Part shown: positions 7,054-14,250 of the stretch, piece after piece
Layout: every line of letters begins with the position of its first letter
Numbering within the stretch: position 1 is the stretch's first letter
Assembly (NCBI GenBank): GCA_964424035.1
Contig: CAYRHB010000063.1
Location: 1 to 21,186 of the forward strand
Length of the DNA stretch: 21,186 nucleotides
Direction: 5' to 3'
DNA from: Leptolinea sp964424035
GTDB taxonomy: Bacteria; Chloroflexota; Anaerolineae; Anaerolineales; Anaerolineaceae
Position numbers and translations under genes: made by a program
The notes under the pieces: model-generated
What the model was told of the DNA's origin: nothing
Seen by the model: the letters and a program-made list of their open reading frames with translations, nothing else
Databases searched by the model: none

Positions 7054-8109
7054 TTTGCGGCTGCCAGTACAGGGCAGCAAGCCCTGACTCTGGCTCACAG
7101 CGAAAGCCCCAACCTCATAATTCTTGATGTCATGATGCCCGAAATGGACGGGTATCAGGTCATGAAGAATATCCGCCAGGACCCGGCAATCAGCAATATT
7201 CCGGTTCTGATGTTCACTGCCAAAGCCGGCATCGAAGATAAAATTACCGGTTATGAAACCGGTGTGGATGATTATCTGACCAAACCGATCCACCCGGCAG
7301 AACTCGTGGCCCATGTGAAAGCTGTCCTCAGCCGCGCGGCCTCGAAAATGAAGGAGACCCAGACCGATTGCACAGTCATGGGTTTTCTAGCGGCACGCGG
7401 CGGTCTTGGTGTATCCACGCTGGTGATCAACCTCGCCATTGCTTTATATAACCGGACACAAAAATTTACAGCCGCGGTGGAAACCATCCCCGGTTACAGT
7501 TCCTGGGCCTGGGAACTCGGCCATTCTGATTCAGAAGGGCTGAACAAGATACTGACAACCGCTCCGGAAGATATTACCCGCAACAGTGTAAAGAACGAGC
7601 TGATCCTGACCTCTTTCGGGATCCATCTCTTGATGGCATCTCCCAAATTGAAAGACCAGGAAACCATTAACAATACACCCCAATACCAGGCCATGCTACG
7701 TGACCTGGCGGAAATGAGTGAATATCTATTATTGGATATCGGTTCACCTGGGAACCCCAACTGGCGCCGGATACTCAGCACCTGTAATGAAGCTGTTGTT
7801 GTAGTTGACCCGGATCCCACCACAATGCGCCGTACCAAGGCATTGATGGAGGAAATGGAAACCCTGGGGTTCGGAAAATCACGCCGGATGACCGCCGTGG
7901 CGGTAAATCGAGCCCGCTCAGATATTCAATTGACGCTTCCGCAAATGCAGGAAGCCCTTGGCACACCCATTGCTCTCTTGATGCCACCCGCGCCTGAAAT
8001 GGCATATCAGGCGGCAACACGCGCCGTTCCGCTTTCTCTGGTTCAACCTGAAAGCCTGCTTTCACAACAATTCAGCCGGCTCGCTGAAGTGTTGCTGGCG
8101 AACAAGTGA
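7054..8109 (+). CDS. CpaE-like protein: receiver domain plus ParA/MinD-type ATPase domain (5' part lost in gap)
   Basis: The coding sense begins right after the gap with the rest of a receiver domain: GQQAL..A, the phosphoacceptor Asp codon at 7126 (IILDVMMPEMDGY), the switch residue region MFTAKA and the YLTKP lysine. The first ATG is at 7132, but the true start is most likely 6818. A ParA/MinD-like domain begins near 7378. Its P-loop reads ARGGLGVST instead of KGGVGKT/S, so both usual lysines are absent. Later features are LLLDIGSP (Walker B-like, near 7726) and AVAVNRA. This domain order is that of CpaE, which positions tight-adherence pilus machinery; no other pilus gene is in the window. 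The Sir2 gene begins inside its last codons (GTGA overlap), implying co-transcription and translational coupling. Confidence 0.75.
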   Translation, partial: FAAASTGQQALTLAHSESPNLIILDVMMPEMDGYQVMKNIRQDPAISNIPVLMFTAKAGIEDKITGYETGVDDYLTKPIHPAELVAHVKAVLSRAASKMKETQTDCTVMGFLAARGGLGVSTLVINLAIALYNRTQKFTAAVETIPGYSSWAWELGHSDSEGLNKILTTAPEDITRNSVKNELILTSFGIHLLMASPKLKDQETINNTPQYQAMLRDLAEMSEYLLLDIGSPGNPNWRRILSTCNEAVVVVDPDPTTMRRTKALMEEMETLGFGKSRRMTAVAVNRARSDIQLTLPQMQEALGTPIALLMPPAPEMAYQAATRAVPLSLVQPESLLSQQFSRLAEVLLANK

Positions 8110-8876
8110 CGCAACTGGAAGAAATTGAGAGTCAATTAAAAATTGCAGCACAGCTCCTCCGGCATTGCCGGAGAGGTGTAGCCTTTACAGGAGCGGGAAT
8201 ATCCGTTCCTTCGGGTATTCCTGACTTCCGGTCTGCATCCACCGGGTTGTGGAACCGCTTTGATCCCATGCAAGTCGCTTCATTGACTGCGTTCCGTCGG
8301 CATCCGGAAGCGTTTTTCAACTGGGTGGAACCGTTGGCGCAACAATCCCTGAACGCGCAGCCGAATCCTGCCCATCTATCACTGGCCCGTATGCAATCCT
8401 CCGGGTTTCTTCAGACCATCATCACGCAGAATATTGACGGGTTACATCAAAAAGCCGGGGCTACGGATGTGATTGAATTGCATGGAAATCTAAAATTCCT
8501 GGTCTGTCCATCCTGCCAAACCCGTAAATCCCTGGAAGAATACCGGGATTCATGGCTGAATAATCACGAATTTCCCACCTGCCCGATGTGCGGATCCATC
8601 TTGAAACCCGATATCGTTCTTTATGAAGAATTGCTGCCCCCGGAAGCCTGGGAACAGGCTGAAGTTGCCTGCGAACAGGCTGATCTAATCCTGATCTCCG
8701 GTACATCTCTGGAAGTCATGCCGGCCTCTTCTCTTCCACTGGAAGGTTTCCAGCGTGGAGCCAAACTGGTGATCGTCAACCTTTCGCCAACCCCGCTTGT
8801 TTTCATTTACGAATCCATAATTTCTCTGGATGTGGCAACCGCTTTGCCGGAACTGGAACACCGGATACTGGATTAA
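8106..8876 (+). CDS. Sir2-family NAD-dependent protein deacylase
   Basis: 256 residues from a GTG that overlaps the preceding stop by four bases. Sirtuins remove acyl groups from lysines using NAD+. Visible motifs are GAGIS.PSGIPDFRS (NAD binding, about 29-43), TQNID (107-111), the catalytic His126 in ELHG, a zinc knuckle of Cys134/Cys137/Cys159/Cys162, and GTSLEVMPAS (199-208). The length fits bacterial sirtuins. The stop codon overlaps that of mutL on the opposite strand. Overlap with the CpaE-like gene suggests one transcript, but a functional link is not evident. Confidence 0.93.
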   Translation: MTQLEEIESQLKIAAQLLRHCRRGVAFTGAGISVPSGIPDFRSASTGLWNRFDPMQVASLTAFRRHPEAFFNWVEPLAQQSLNAQPNPAHLSLARMQSSGFLQTIITQNIDGLHQKAGATDVIELHGNLKFLVCPSCQTRKSLEEYRDSWLNNHEFPTCPMCGSILKPDIVLYEELLPPEAWEQAEVACEQADLILISGTSLEVMPASSLPLEGFQRGAKLVIVNLSPTPLVFIYESIISLDVATALPELEHRILD

Positions 8877-10615
8877 CGCGCTCCCCGTCGGCCAAACTGG
8901 CGTTCCAGAAGATCAATGGATAGATGGATCATTGTCGGCCGGCCGTGTGGACATGTGCGCGGTGACCGGCAGCTTTCCAGGTCAAGCAAAAGCGCTTTTT
9001 GTTCTTCTGTGGAAAGAGTCTGACCGCCCTTAATGGCCGCACGTTTGCAGATCCTCGCAATCAACCGGCCTTCACGCTGTCCCTGTAGAGGTGTTTCATC
9101 CTCATCAAAATCGTCCACCAGTGTCAGAAGGGCGGAGGAAGGGCTGAGGCCGGTCAGAATGGCTGGCAGCGCGCGAACACGGAATACATTTGTACCAAAT
9201 GGCTCAATATCAAAGCCGAAAGGTCGCAGAAGCTCAACCTGTTCCGCCAGGGCACGATATGAATGTGGCGGCACTTCCACCAGTTCCGGTTGCAACAGAG
9301 CCTGAGATGGCAGATTCCCTTCTGTTAAGCCCATCATTTTCTCAAATAGTATCCGCTCGTGAGCCGCATGCTGGTCTATCAGGTACAGGCCGTCTGGAGC
9401 TTCGGCAATGATATAGGTCGATCCGATCTGGCCGACTAACCGCAAAAGCGGGAGCATGCCGGAATGAAGTACAGAAGGTTGGGGAGAGTTCGGGGTGGCA
9501 TCATCAGAAAAGCCCTGTCCTGCCTGTCCATTTGTATCCAATTCAGCAGCCATCTGCCAATCAGGCGAAACCAGCGGTTGCCGGGGTGAATATGATTGCC
9601 ATTGAACCGGCTGCAGATTGGGAACCGGTGATGAAGCCAGCAATGCCCTGCGAACCCCGCGCTGCACACTGGAAAATACTCTGTCCTGTTGGCGGAATCG
9701 GACTTCCGCTTTCGCCGGATGAACATTCACATCCACTGATTCAGGATCCAGTTTCAAAAATAGCGCAGCCGCCGGATACCGCCCGACCATGATCATGGTG
9801 TGGTATGCCTGAACAAGCGCGCTGCTCAATGCAGGATCCTGCACCCAACGTCCATTTACAAAAAAGGTCATATCCCGGCGCGTCGCCCGTGTGACTGAAA
9901 TTGGGCTGGTATATCCAGTCAATTCTAGGTCATCCTCATGAAGCAGAACCTCAACCATCTGGCGTGCCAGATCAACTCCATACAGGTTGGCCAGTACTTC
10001 ACGGCGATCACCATTGCCGGATGTGTTGACCACCGGCCGCCCATCCTGCTCCAACTGGAAGCGCACTGTTGGATAAGCCAGCGAATAACGTGCCACAAGG
10101 TTATCGATCTGTGTTCGTTCCGTCGAATCTGTTTTCAGGAATTTCAAACGGGCTGGAACAGTAAGGAAGAGGTCTTCCACGCATACAGTTGTTCCGGTGA
10201 CCAACCCGACAGCTTCGAAACTGGTCTCTTTGCCGCCTTCCACTAACAGACGCGCGCCAGCCTCTTCATCCGCTGTCCTGGAAGATAGTGTCATTCGCGA
10301 AACTGACGCAATGGATGCCAGCGCCTCACCACGGAACCCCAGCGATGTGATCCGAAAAAGCTCATCCGCAGTGCGCAGCTTGCTGGTGGCATGCCGGGCC
10401 AGTGCGACCCGCATTTCGTTCATGGCTATCCCGCAACCATCATCACTCACTTCGATCAGGCGTTTCCCCGCTCCTTCCACCCTGATCGAGATCGAAGCGG
10501 CACCGGCATCAAGGGCGTTTTCCAACAGTTCCTTGACAACAGATGCCGGACGTTCTACAACCTCTCCGGCTGCTATTTGTGATGCGACTTCATCGGGTAA
10601 TATTTGTATACTCAC
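8873..10615 (-). CDS. mutL: DNA mismatch repair protein MutL, endonuclease type
   Basis: 580 residues from a GTG at 10615, giving the classic start VSIQILPDEVASQIAAGEV. The frame is open for 64 more codons upstream, but that part has no family similarity and overlaps the HAD gene, so I exclude it. GHKL ATPase motifs are in place: ELLENALDAG (Asn33), DDGCGI (58-63) and GFRGEAL. The C-terminal domain begins with DQHA..E....E (from Asp414), the metal-binding endonuclease motif of MutL proteins that nick DNA themselves, as opposed to the E. coli type that relies on MutH. CPHGRP (555-560) completes the site. No mutS is in this window. It is divergent from the HAD gene and convergent with the Sir2 gene. 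Confidence 0.95.
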   Translation of the reverse strand: MSIQILPDEVASQIAAGEVVERPASVVKELLENALDAGAASISIRVEGAGKRLIEVSDDGCGIAMNEMRVALARHATSKLRTADELFRITSLGFRGEALASIASVSRMTLSSRTADEEAGARLLVEGGKETSFEAVGLVTGTTVCVEDLFLTVPARLKFLKTDSTERTQIDNLVARYSLAYPTVRFQLEQDGRPVVNTSGNGDRREVLANLYGVDLARQMVEVLLHEDDLELTGYTSPISVTRATRRDMTFFVNGRWVQDPALSSALVQAYHTMIMVGRYPAAALFLKLDPESVDVNVHPAKAEVRFRQQDRVFSSVQRGVRRALLASSPVPNLQPVQWQSYSPRQPLVSPDWQMAAELDTNGQAGQGFSDDATPNSPQPSVLHSGMLPLLRLVGQIGSTYIIAEAPDGLYLIDQHAAHERILFEKMMGLTEGNLPSQALLQPELVEVPPHSYRALAEQVELLRPFGFDIEPFGTNVFRVRALPAILTGLSPSSALLTLVDDFDEDETPLQGQREGRLIARICKRAAIKGGQTLSTEEQKALLLDLESCRSPRTCPHGRPTMIHLSIDLLERQFGRRGAR

Positions 10616-10632
10616 GCAAGCCTGCCCGGCAT

Positions 10633-10642
10633 GATTATAATC
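10633..10642. promoter_or_regulatory. Symmetrical -10 element shared by mutL and the HAD operon
   Basis: GATTATAATC is a perfect 10-base palindrome containing a TATAAT on each strand (plus 10636-10641, minus 10634-10639). It lies between the divergent starts at 10615 (mutL) and 10694 (HAD gene), so one symmetrical box could fire in both directions. No good -35 hexamer is visible on either side. Confidence 0.5.
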
Positions 10643-10693
10643 AACCTGTTCAAGAGAAGCGAGTGACTCATTGTCGATACGGAAGGAATTGTT

Positions 10694-11362
10694 TTGATAA
10701 AAGCCGAAAACTATACAACCCTGGTATTTGATCTGGACGAAACACTCTATGAATCCAATACGGGGATATGGGAAGCCATTCGGGATCGGATTGGCCTGTA
10801 TATGCATGAACGGATCGAATTGGACTGGAATGATATTCCGGGTCTACGGATGAAGTTGTTCACCACATACGGAACCACCCTGCGTGGATTGACCACCCTG
10901 TACGACGTTGACCCGGAGGATTACCTTGAATATGTTCATGACATCCCAATGCAGGACCTGCTCAGACCGGACCCGAACCTGAGGGAGTTACTGCAATCCT
11001 ACCCCCATCGCAAGGTGATTTTCACAAATGCAGACCGCAACCATGCAAACAGGGTATTGAGTACGCTGGATATCAGTGATCTGTTCGAACAGATCATTGA
11101 CATCCGGGATATCTCACCGCATTGCAAACCCATGACTGAAGCGTTCAATAAAGCTCTTAACATGTCTGAAGTTTCAGGGCATGAATGCATTATGCTGGAC
11201 GATTCGCAGTCCAATCTGGCAACTGCACGGGCACTGGGCATGGGAACAATCCGCGTTGGTTCAGATCAACTCTCCTGGGATTATGATGAATGCATCAGAC
11301 GGATTCATGACCTGCCGTTGGTTCTATCACAAAATGGACATGGACCGGGAGAACCGGTATGA
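10694..11362 (+). CDS. HAD-family hydrolase, pyrimidine 5'-nucleotidase type
   Basis: 222 residues from a TTG start at 10694, chosen because GGAAGGA (10681-10687) is correctly spaced and the frame then reads straight into the family core. HAD motifs: I, FDLDETLY (Asp13, Asp15); II, IFTNAD (Thr111); III, Lys145 in the CKP triplet; IV, MLDDS (Asp169, Asp170). The YGTTLRGL block (about 59-66) and the TNADRNHANRVL block are characteristic of the SDT1/PHM8-like pyrimidine 5'-nucleotidase subfamily, which dephosphorylates UMP/CMP or related phosphates. The actual substrate is not certain. The gene overlaps the next one by four bases (ATGA). Confidence 0.85.
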   Translation: MIKAENYTTLVFDLDETLYESNTGIWEAIRDRIGLYMHERIELDWNDIPGLRMKLFTTYGTTLRGLTTLYDVDPEDYLEYVHDIPMQDLLRPDPNLRELLQSYPHRKVIFTNADRNHANRVLSTLDISDLFEQIIDIRDISPHCKPMTEAFNKALNMSEVSGHECIMLDDSQSNLATARALGMGTIRVGSDQLSWDYDECIRRIHDLPLVLSQNGHGPGEPV

Positions 11363-11610
11363 CACTGGCAGAACTGGCACCGTATATACTGATTGGCATT
11401 ATCCTTGTCAGTAATATTGCCCTCTGGGTATCCATGGGAAGCAGCAAAAGCCGCGCCCGGATGGATATCTGGGGAAAAGCCGGTTTATCCCTCCAAAAAC
11501 CGTTGGAAAAAGAGCAGAAGAAGCTGAGTGAATTGAACGACCGGGTCAGGTCTTTACAGTCATCCAACCAAAAACCGGATGACACGAATAAAACGGAAAC
11601 AGACCAATAG
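11359..11610 (+). CDS. Small single-pass membrane protein of unknown function
   Basis: 83 residues. One hydrophobic segment (about 8-27) is followed by a charged, helix-forming region rich in Lys/Glu (about 50-70) with coiled-coil character, and a polar Asn/Asp/Thr tail. I do not recognise a named family. The ATG overlaps the HAD stop codon, indicating translational coupling, and the S41 protease gene follows 33 bases later. Its place between a HAD phosphatase and a membrane-anchored protease does not define a function. Confidence 0.7.
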   Translation: MTLAELAPYILIGIILVSNIALWVSMGSSKSRARMDIWGKAGLSLQKPLEKEQKKLSELNDRVRSLQSSNQKPDDTNKTETDQ

Positions 11611-11643
11611 AATGTGCAAACCCATGAAAAAAGGTAATAAAGA

Positions 11644-12876
11644 ATGAAGCCTATCCGAATAGTATTACTGGCCATGTTTACCACCATGATGATCCTGGCA
11701 GTTTTTGCCGGTGGTGTGATCATAGGAATGTCCCTTCCGGTTGAATACCGGCAGATGTTCAACCTTCCCACACTGGCATTGCCAGGTGGATTAAACATAG
11801 ATTCCCAAACCGCCAGCCGGGATGAGCTGTTCACACCCTTCTGGCAGGCCTGGGACCTTGTCCATGAAGATTTTGTTGAACAACCGGTGGATGATGAAAA
11901 AATGATGCAGGGTGCCATCAGGGGAATGATGGATTCTCTGGATGACCCGCATACGTCCTACATGGACCCCAACGAATACCGTCAAATGGCCGATCCCCTG
12001 GAAGGTGAATACGAAGGTATTGGGGCTGTGGTTGACATTACCGGTGATTATGTGACGTTCATCAGCTTCTTCCCCGACTCCCCGGCAGAATTGGCCGGGT
12101 TGAAATCCGGCGACATGGTGTTGGCAGTGGACGGAAAGGACATGACCGGGATTGACGGGAATCTTGTATTGAAGAAGATCCGCGGTCCGGCCGGTTCTGA
12201 AGTTACATTAAAACTGAAACGCAAAGACCAGGATGAACTGGTTGAAGTGACGTTAAAACGCCAGAAGATCGTTATGAACAGCGTGGAAAGCGAGATGCTT
12301 GATGGAGAAATCGCCTATATCCAACTGTTGACCTTTGGCGAAAAAACAACCGACGAGTTCAAACAGGCTTTCAATAAACTGGAAAAAGAGAATCCGAAAG
12401 GATTGATCCTTGATCTGCGGAATAATGGCGGCGGCTTCCTGAACACTGCCATTGAAATCACCTCACAATTCATTAATACGGATGTGGTGATGTATGAGGA
12501 GTACGGGAATGGCGATCTAAAAACCTTTAATACAATTTCAGGGGGTGTCGCCCGCGATATTCCCATGGTGGTGCTGATCAACGGCGGCTCAGCGAGTGCC
12601 TCTGAAATTCTTGCCGGCGCGTTGCAGGATACCGGCCGCGCCAGCCTGGTGGGTGAGAAATCTTACGGTAAGGGATCAGTGCAGAACTGGGTCCCATTGA
12701 AGAATGAAGAAGGGGCTGTAAGGATCACGATTGCCCGCTGGCTGACGCCTGATAAGCGTCAGATCAATGAGATCGGGCTCACTCCGGATTACACTGTGTC
12801 CTTTACAGATGAAGATATCAAGGCTTTGAATGATGTGCAATTGAAAAAAGCTCTGGAAATCCTTACTACAGATTAA
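11644..12876 (+). CDS. S41 family C-terminal processing peptidase (CtpA/CtpB type)
   Basis: 410 residues. These serine proteases cut C termini of envelope or regulatory proteins. An N-terminal transmembrane helix (about 8-30) anchors it, with the rest outside. A cap-forming region (about 60-115, including DPHTSYM) precedes a PDZ domain (about 117-205, with EGIGAVV and the SPAELAGLKSGD core). The catalytic core has the GGSASASEILAGAL block and the Ser/Lys pair. By spacing of 25 residues I assign Ser318 and Lys343 (YGKGSVQ), with Gln347 as the third residue, matching the CtpB arrangement. AAGG lies 9 bases before the ATG. It is the last gene of its operon and is followed by a strong terminator. 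Confidence 0.92.
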   Translation: MKPIRIVLLAMFTTMMILAVFAGGVIIGMSLPVEYRQMFNLPTLALPGGLNIDSQTASRDELFTPFWQAWDLVHEDFVEQPVDDEKMMQGAIRGMMDSLDDPHTSYMDPNEYRQMADPLEGEYEGIGAVVDITGDYVTFISFFPDSPAELAGLKSGDMVLAVDGKDMTGIDGNLVLKKIRGPAGSEVTLKLKRKDQDELVEVTLKRQKIVMNSVESEMLDGEIAYIQLLTFGEKTTDEFKQAFNKLEKENPKGLILDLRNNGGGFLNTAIEITSQFINTDVVMYEEYGNGDLKTFNTISGGVARDIPMVVLINGGSASASEILAGALQDTGRASLVGEKSYGKGSVQNWVPLKNEEGAVRITIARWLTPDKRQINEIGLTPDYTVSFTDEDIKALNDVQLKKALEILTTD

Positions 12877-12898
12877 GGTTTTGCCAAAACATTATCAG

Positions 12899-12932
12899 AC
12901 TGCCCGCTTTCTTATGGAGCGGGCAGTTTTTA
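12899..12932 (+). terminator. Rho-independent terminator after the S41 protease gene
   Basis: A perfect 10-bp stem (12899-12908 with 12918-12927) with a 9-base loop is followed by a run of T. It closes the HAD / small membrane protein / S41 operon. Confidence 0.9.
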
Positions 12933-13220
12933 TATACCGGTATTACATGATCACAAGCCAGCTTCCATGTGTATAAATAACCAATACTTTGATCATTGCA
13001 GCAATGACCATTAACCGGTCCTCCCATGGGAGGCCATTGTCCGGGTCAGCATACCTGTCTACTCCGGTGGTTATAATTTTGAAAAATGGCAATATTCAAC
13101 AAACTTTTTGTTGGAGATATCTATTTTCAATATTCCTGCCCTGAGGTGGGTTTCGTATTCTTATCTGAATGGCAATTTCAAGATTTTACGTGTAAATTAC
13201 GGCAGAAACCGGTGAGTCGT
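12933..13220. other. Intergenic stretch with two small inverted repeats
   Basis: About 290 bases between a terminator and the next promoter, with no convincing gene. It contains a perfect 14-base palindrome (13020-13033, CCTCCCATGGGAGG) and a 7-bp hairpin with a 3-base loop (13097-13113). Neither is followed by a T tract. I see no tRNA or known riboswitch. Confidence 0.4.
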
Positions 13221-13249
13221 TTGACGGTTTTAGCGGCACGGGGTATAAT
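13221..13249 (+). promoter_or_regulatory. Strong sigma-70 type promoter for the S1-domain gene
   Basis: TTGACG (13221-13226) and a perfect TATAAT (13244-13249) are 17 bases apart. The start point should be near 13256, giving a leader of about 35 bases before the ATG at 13291. Confidence 0.85.
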
Positions 13250-13290
13250 CTGGCGTCATTAAATTTAGCAATCATATGGAGATAGGCGCG

Positions 13291-14109
13291 ATGGAAACGA
13301 TCGATGCGCAATCGGAAACCACAACCAGCGAATTGAAACCCAAGACTCATTTCACTGGAAAAGTCATGAAGACCAGTCTGGCTGGAGCCCTGGTTGACAT
13401 TGGAGAACAGTCACCTGCTTATCTCCACGTCTCCCAGCTTCCCCCGGCTGCTGACGGAACCCCTAAAGGTGTTGAGGAAATCTTAACCATAGGGCAGGAA
13501 GTCGAAGTCTGGGTAAAACGCATCAAGGAAGGCCGTGTTGAACTGACCATGGTTAAACCCATGGACTTTGACTGGCGCGACCTGAAAAAAGACATGGTTG
13601 TTTCCGGTAAAGTCGTGCGTATCGAAAAATTCGGCGTATTCGTGGAAATTGGCGCAGAACGACCGGGCCTCGTCCACATCAGTGAAATGGCTCATGGTTT
13701 TGTCAAAGCGGCTGAAGATGTGGTCAAAGAAGGCGATGATATCCAGGCCATGATCCTGGATGTGGACCGCAAGAAGAAGCAGATCAAACTGAGCATGAAA
13801 GCCCTGCTCCCTGAACCGGAAAAAACCGAAGAAACGGCTCCCCGGGCAAAATCGGGCACCGGTGCACCGCGCGGGGAACGCAAAGGCGGCCGCCGCCGCG
13901 ACAGCGAATCCGAAGATTACAGCGCATACCTCGTTTCTGAAACACCTTCAGAACCCGAATTGACTGCCATGGAAATTGCCTACCGCAACGCCATGGGTAA
14001 AGCCAAATCAAAACGCGCCATCGCCCAGGAAAAACATAAACGCGCGGAAGCCGAGGAACGGGATGAGATTTTCTCCCGTACCCTGACCAACAAGATCAAG
14101 ACTTCATAG
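13291..14109 (+). CDS. S1-domain RNA-binding protein (two S1 domains, basic tail)
   Basis: 272 residues from the ATG at 13291. An ATG five codons earlier (13276) is in frame, but GGAGA at 13279-13283 is correctly placed only for 13291. Two S1 OB-fold domains are visible, about 19-88 (GKVMKTSLAGALVDIG...AYLHVSQL) and 101-171 (GKVVRIEKFGVFVEIG...GLVHISEM). The second is the more canonical. The C-terminal third is low-complexity, rich in Lys/Arg/Glu, with an Arg/Gly patch near 193-203 that could add non-specific RNA affinity. It resembles a shortened ribosomal protein S1 or a general RNA-binding stress protein; which RNA it binds is unknown. A strong promoter in front and a terminator behind make it monocistronic. 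Confidence 0.87.
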   Translation: METIDAQSETTTSELKPKTHFTGKVMKTSLAGALVDIGEQSPAYLHVSQLPPAADGTPKGVEEILTIGQEVEVWVKRIKEGRVELTMVKPMDFDWRDLKKDMVVSGKVVRIEKFGVFVEIGAERPGLVHISEMAHGFVKAAEDVVKEGDDIQAMILDVDRKKKQIKLSMKALLPEPEKTEETAPRAKSGTGAPRGERKGGRRRDSESEDYSAYLVSETPSEPELTAMEIAYRNAMGKAKSKRAIAQEKHKRAEAEERDEIFSRTLTNKIKTS

Positions 14110-14164
14110 GTCATGGGCGAACGAAAGAAACCGATCGTTCATTTCGCTCAAAACGCAAACCACA

Positions 14165-14209
14165 AGTGGGGAGGCGCCCATTCAATGGCCCTCCCCACTT
14201 CTCTTTTAA
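14165..14209 (+). terminator. Terminator hairpin between the S1-domain gene and pyrG
   Basis: A 10-bp GC-rich stem (14165-14174 with 14190-14199) is followed by a pyrimidine stretch ending in TTTT. It ends 40 bases before the pyrG start codon. No clear promoter lies between the hairpin and pyrG, so an attenuator role is possible. Confidence 0.8.
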
Positions 14210-14250
14210 TTTAATTCCAGAAACCAATTTTCGAAAGGATCCGAACCTTT

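Noticed and set aside
10616..10807. 64-residue N-terminal extension of MutL
   Set aside because: The MutL family starts at the GTG at 10615. The extension lacks similarity to the family and overlaps the divergent HAD gene and the shared promoter.
13276..13290. ATG at 13276 as the start of the S1-domain protein
   Set aside because: The ribosome site GGAGA lies downstream of this ATG and is correctly spaced for the ATG at 13291.
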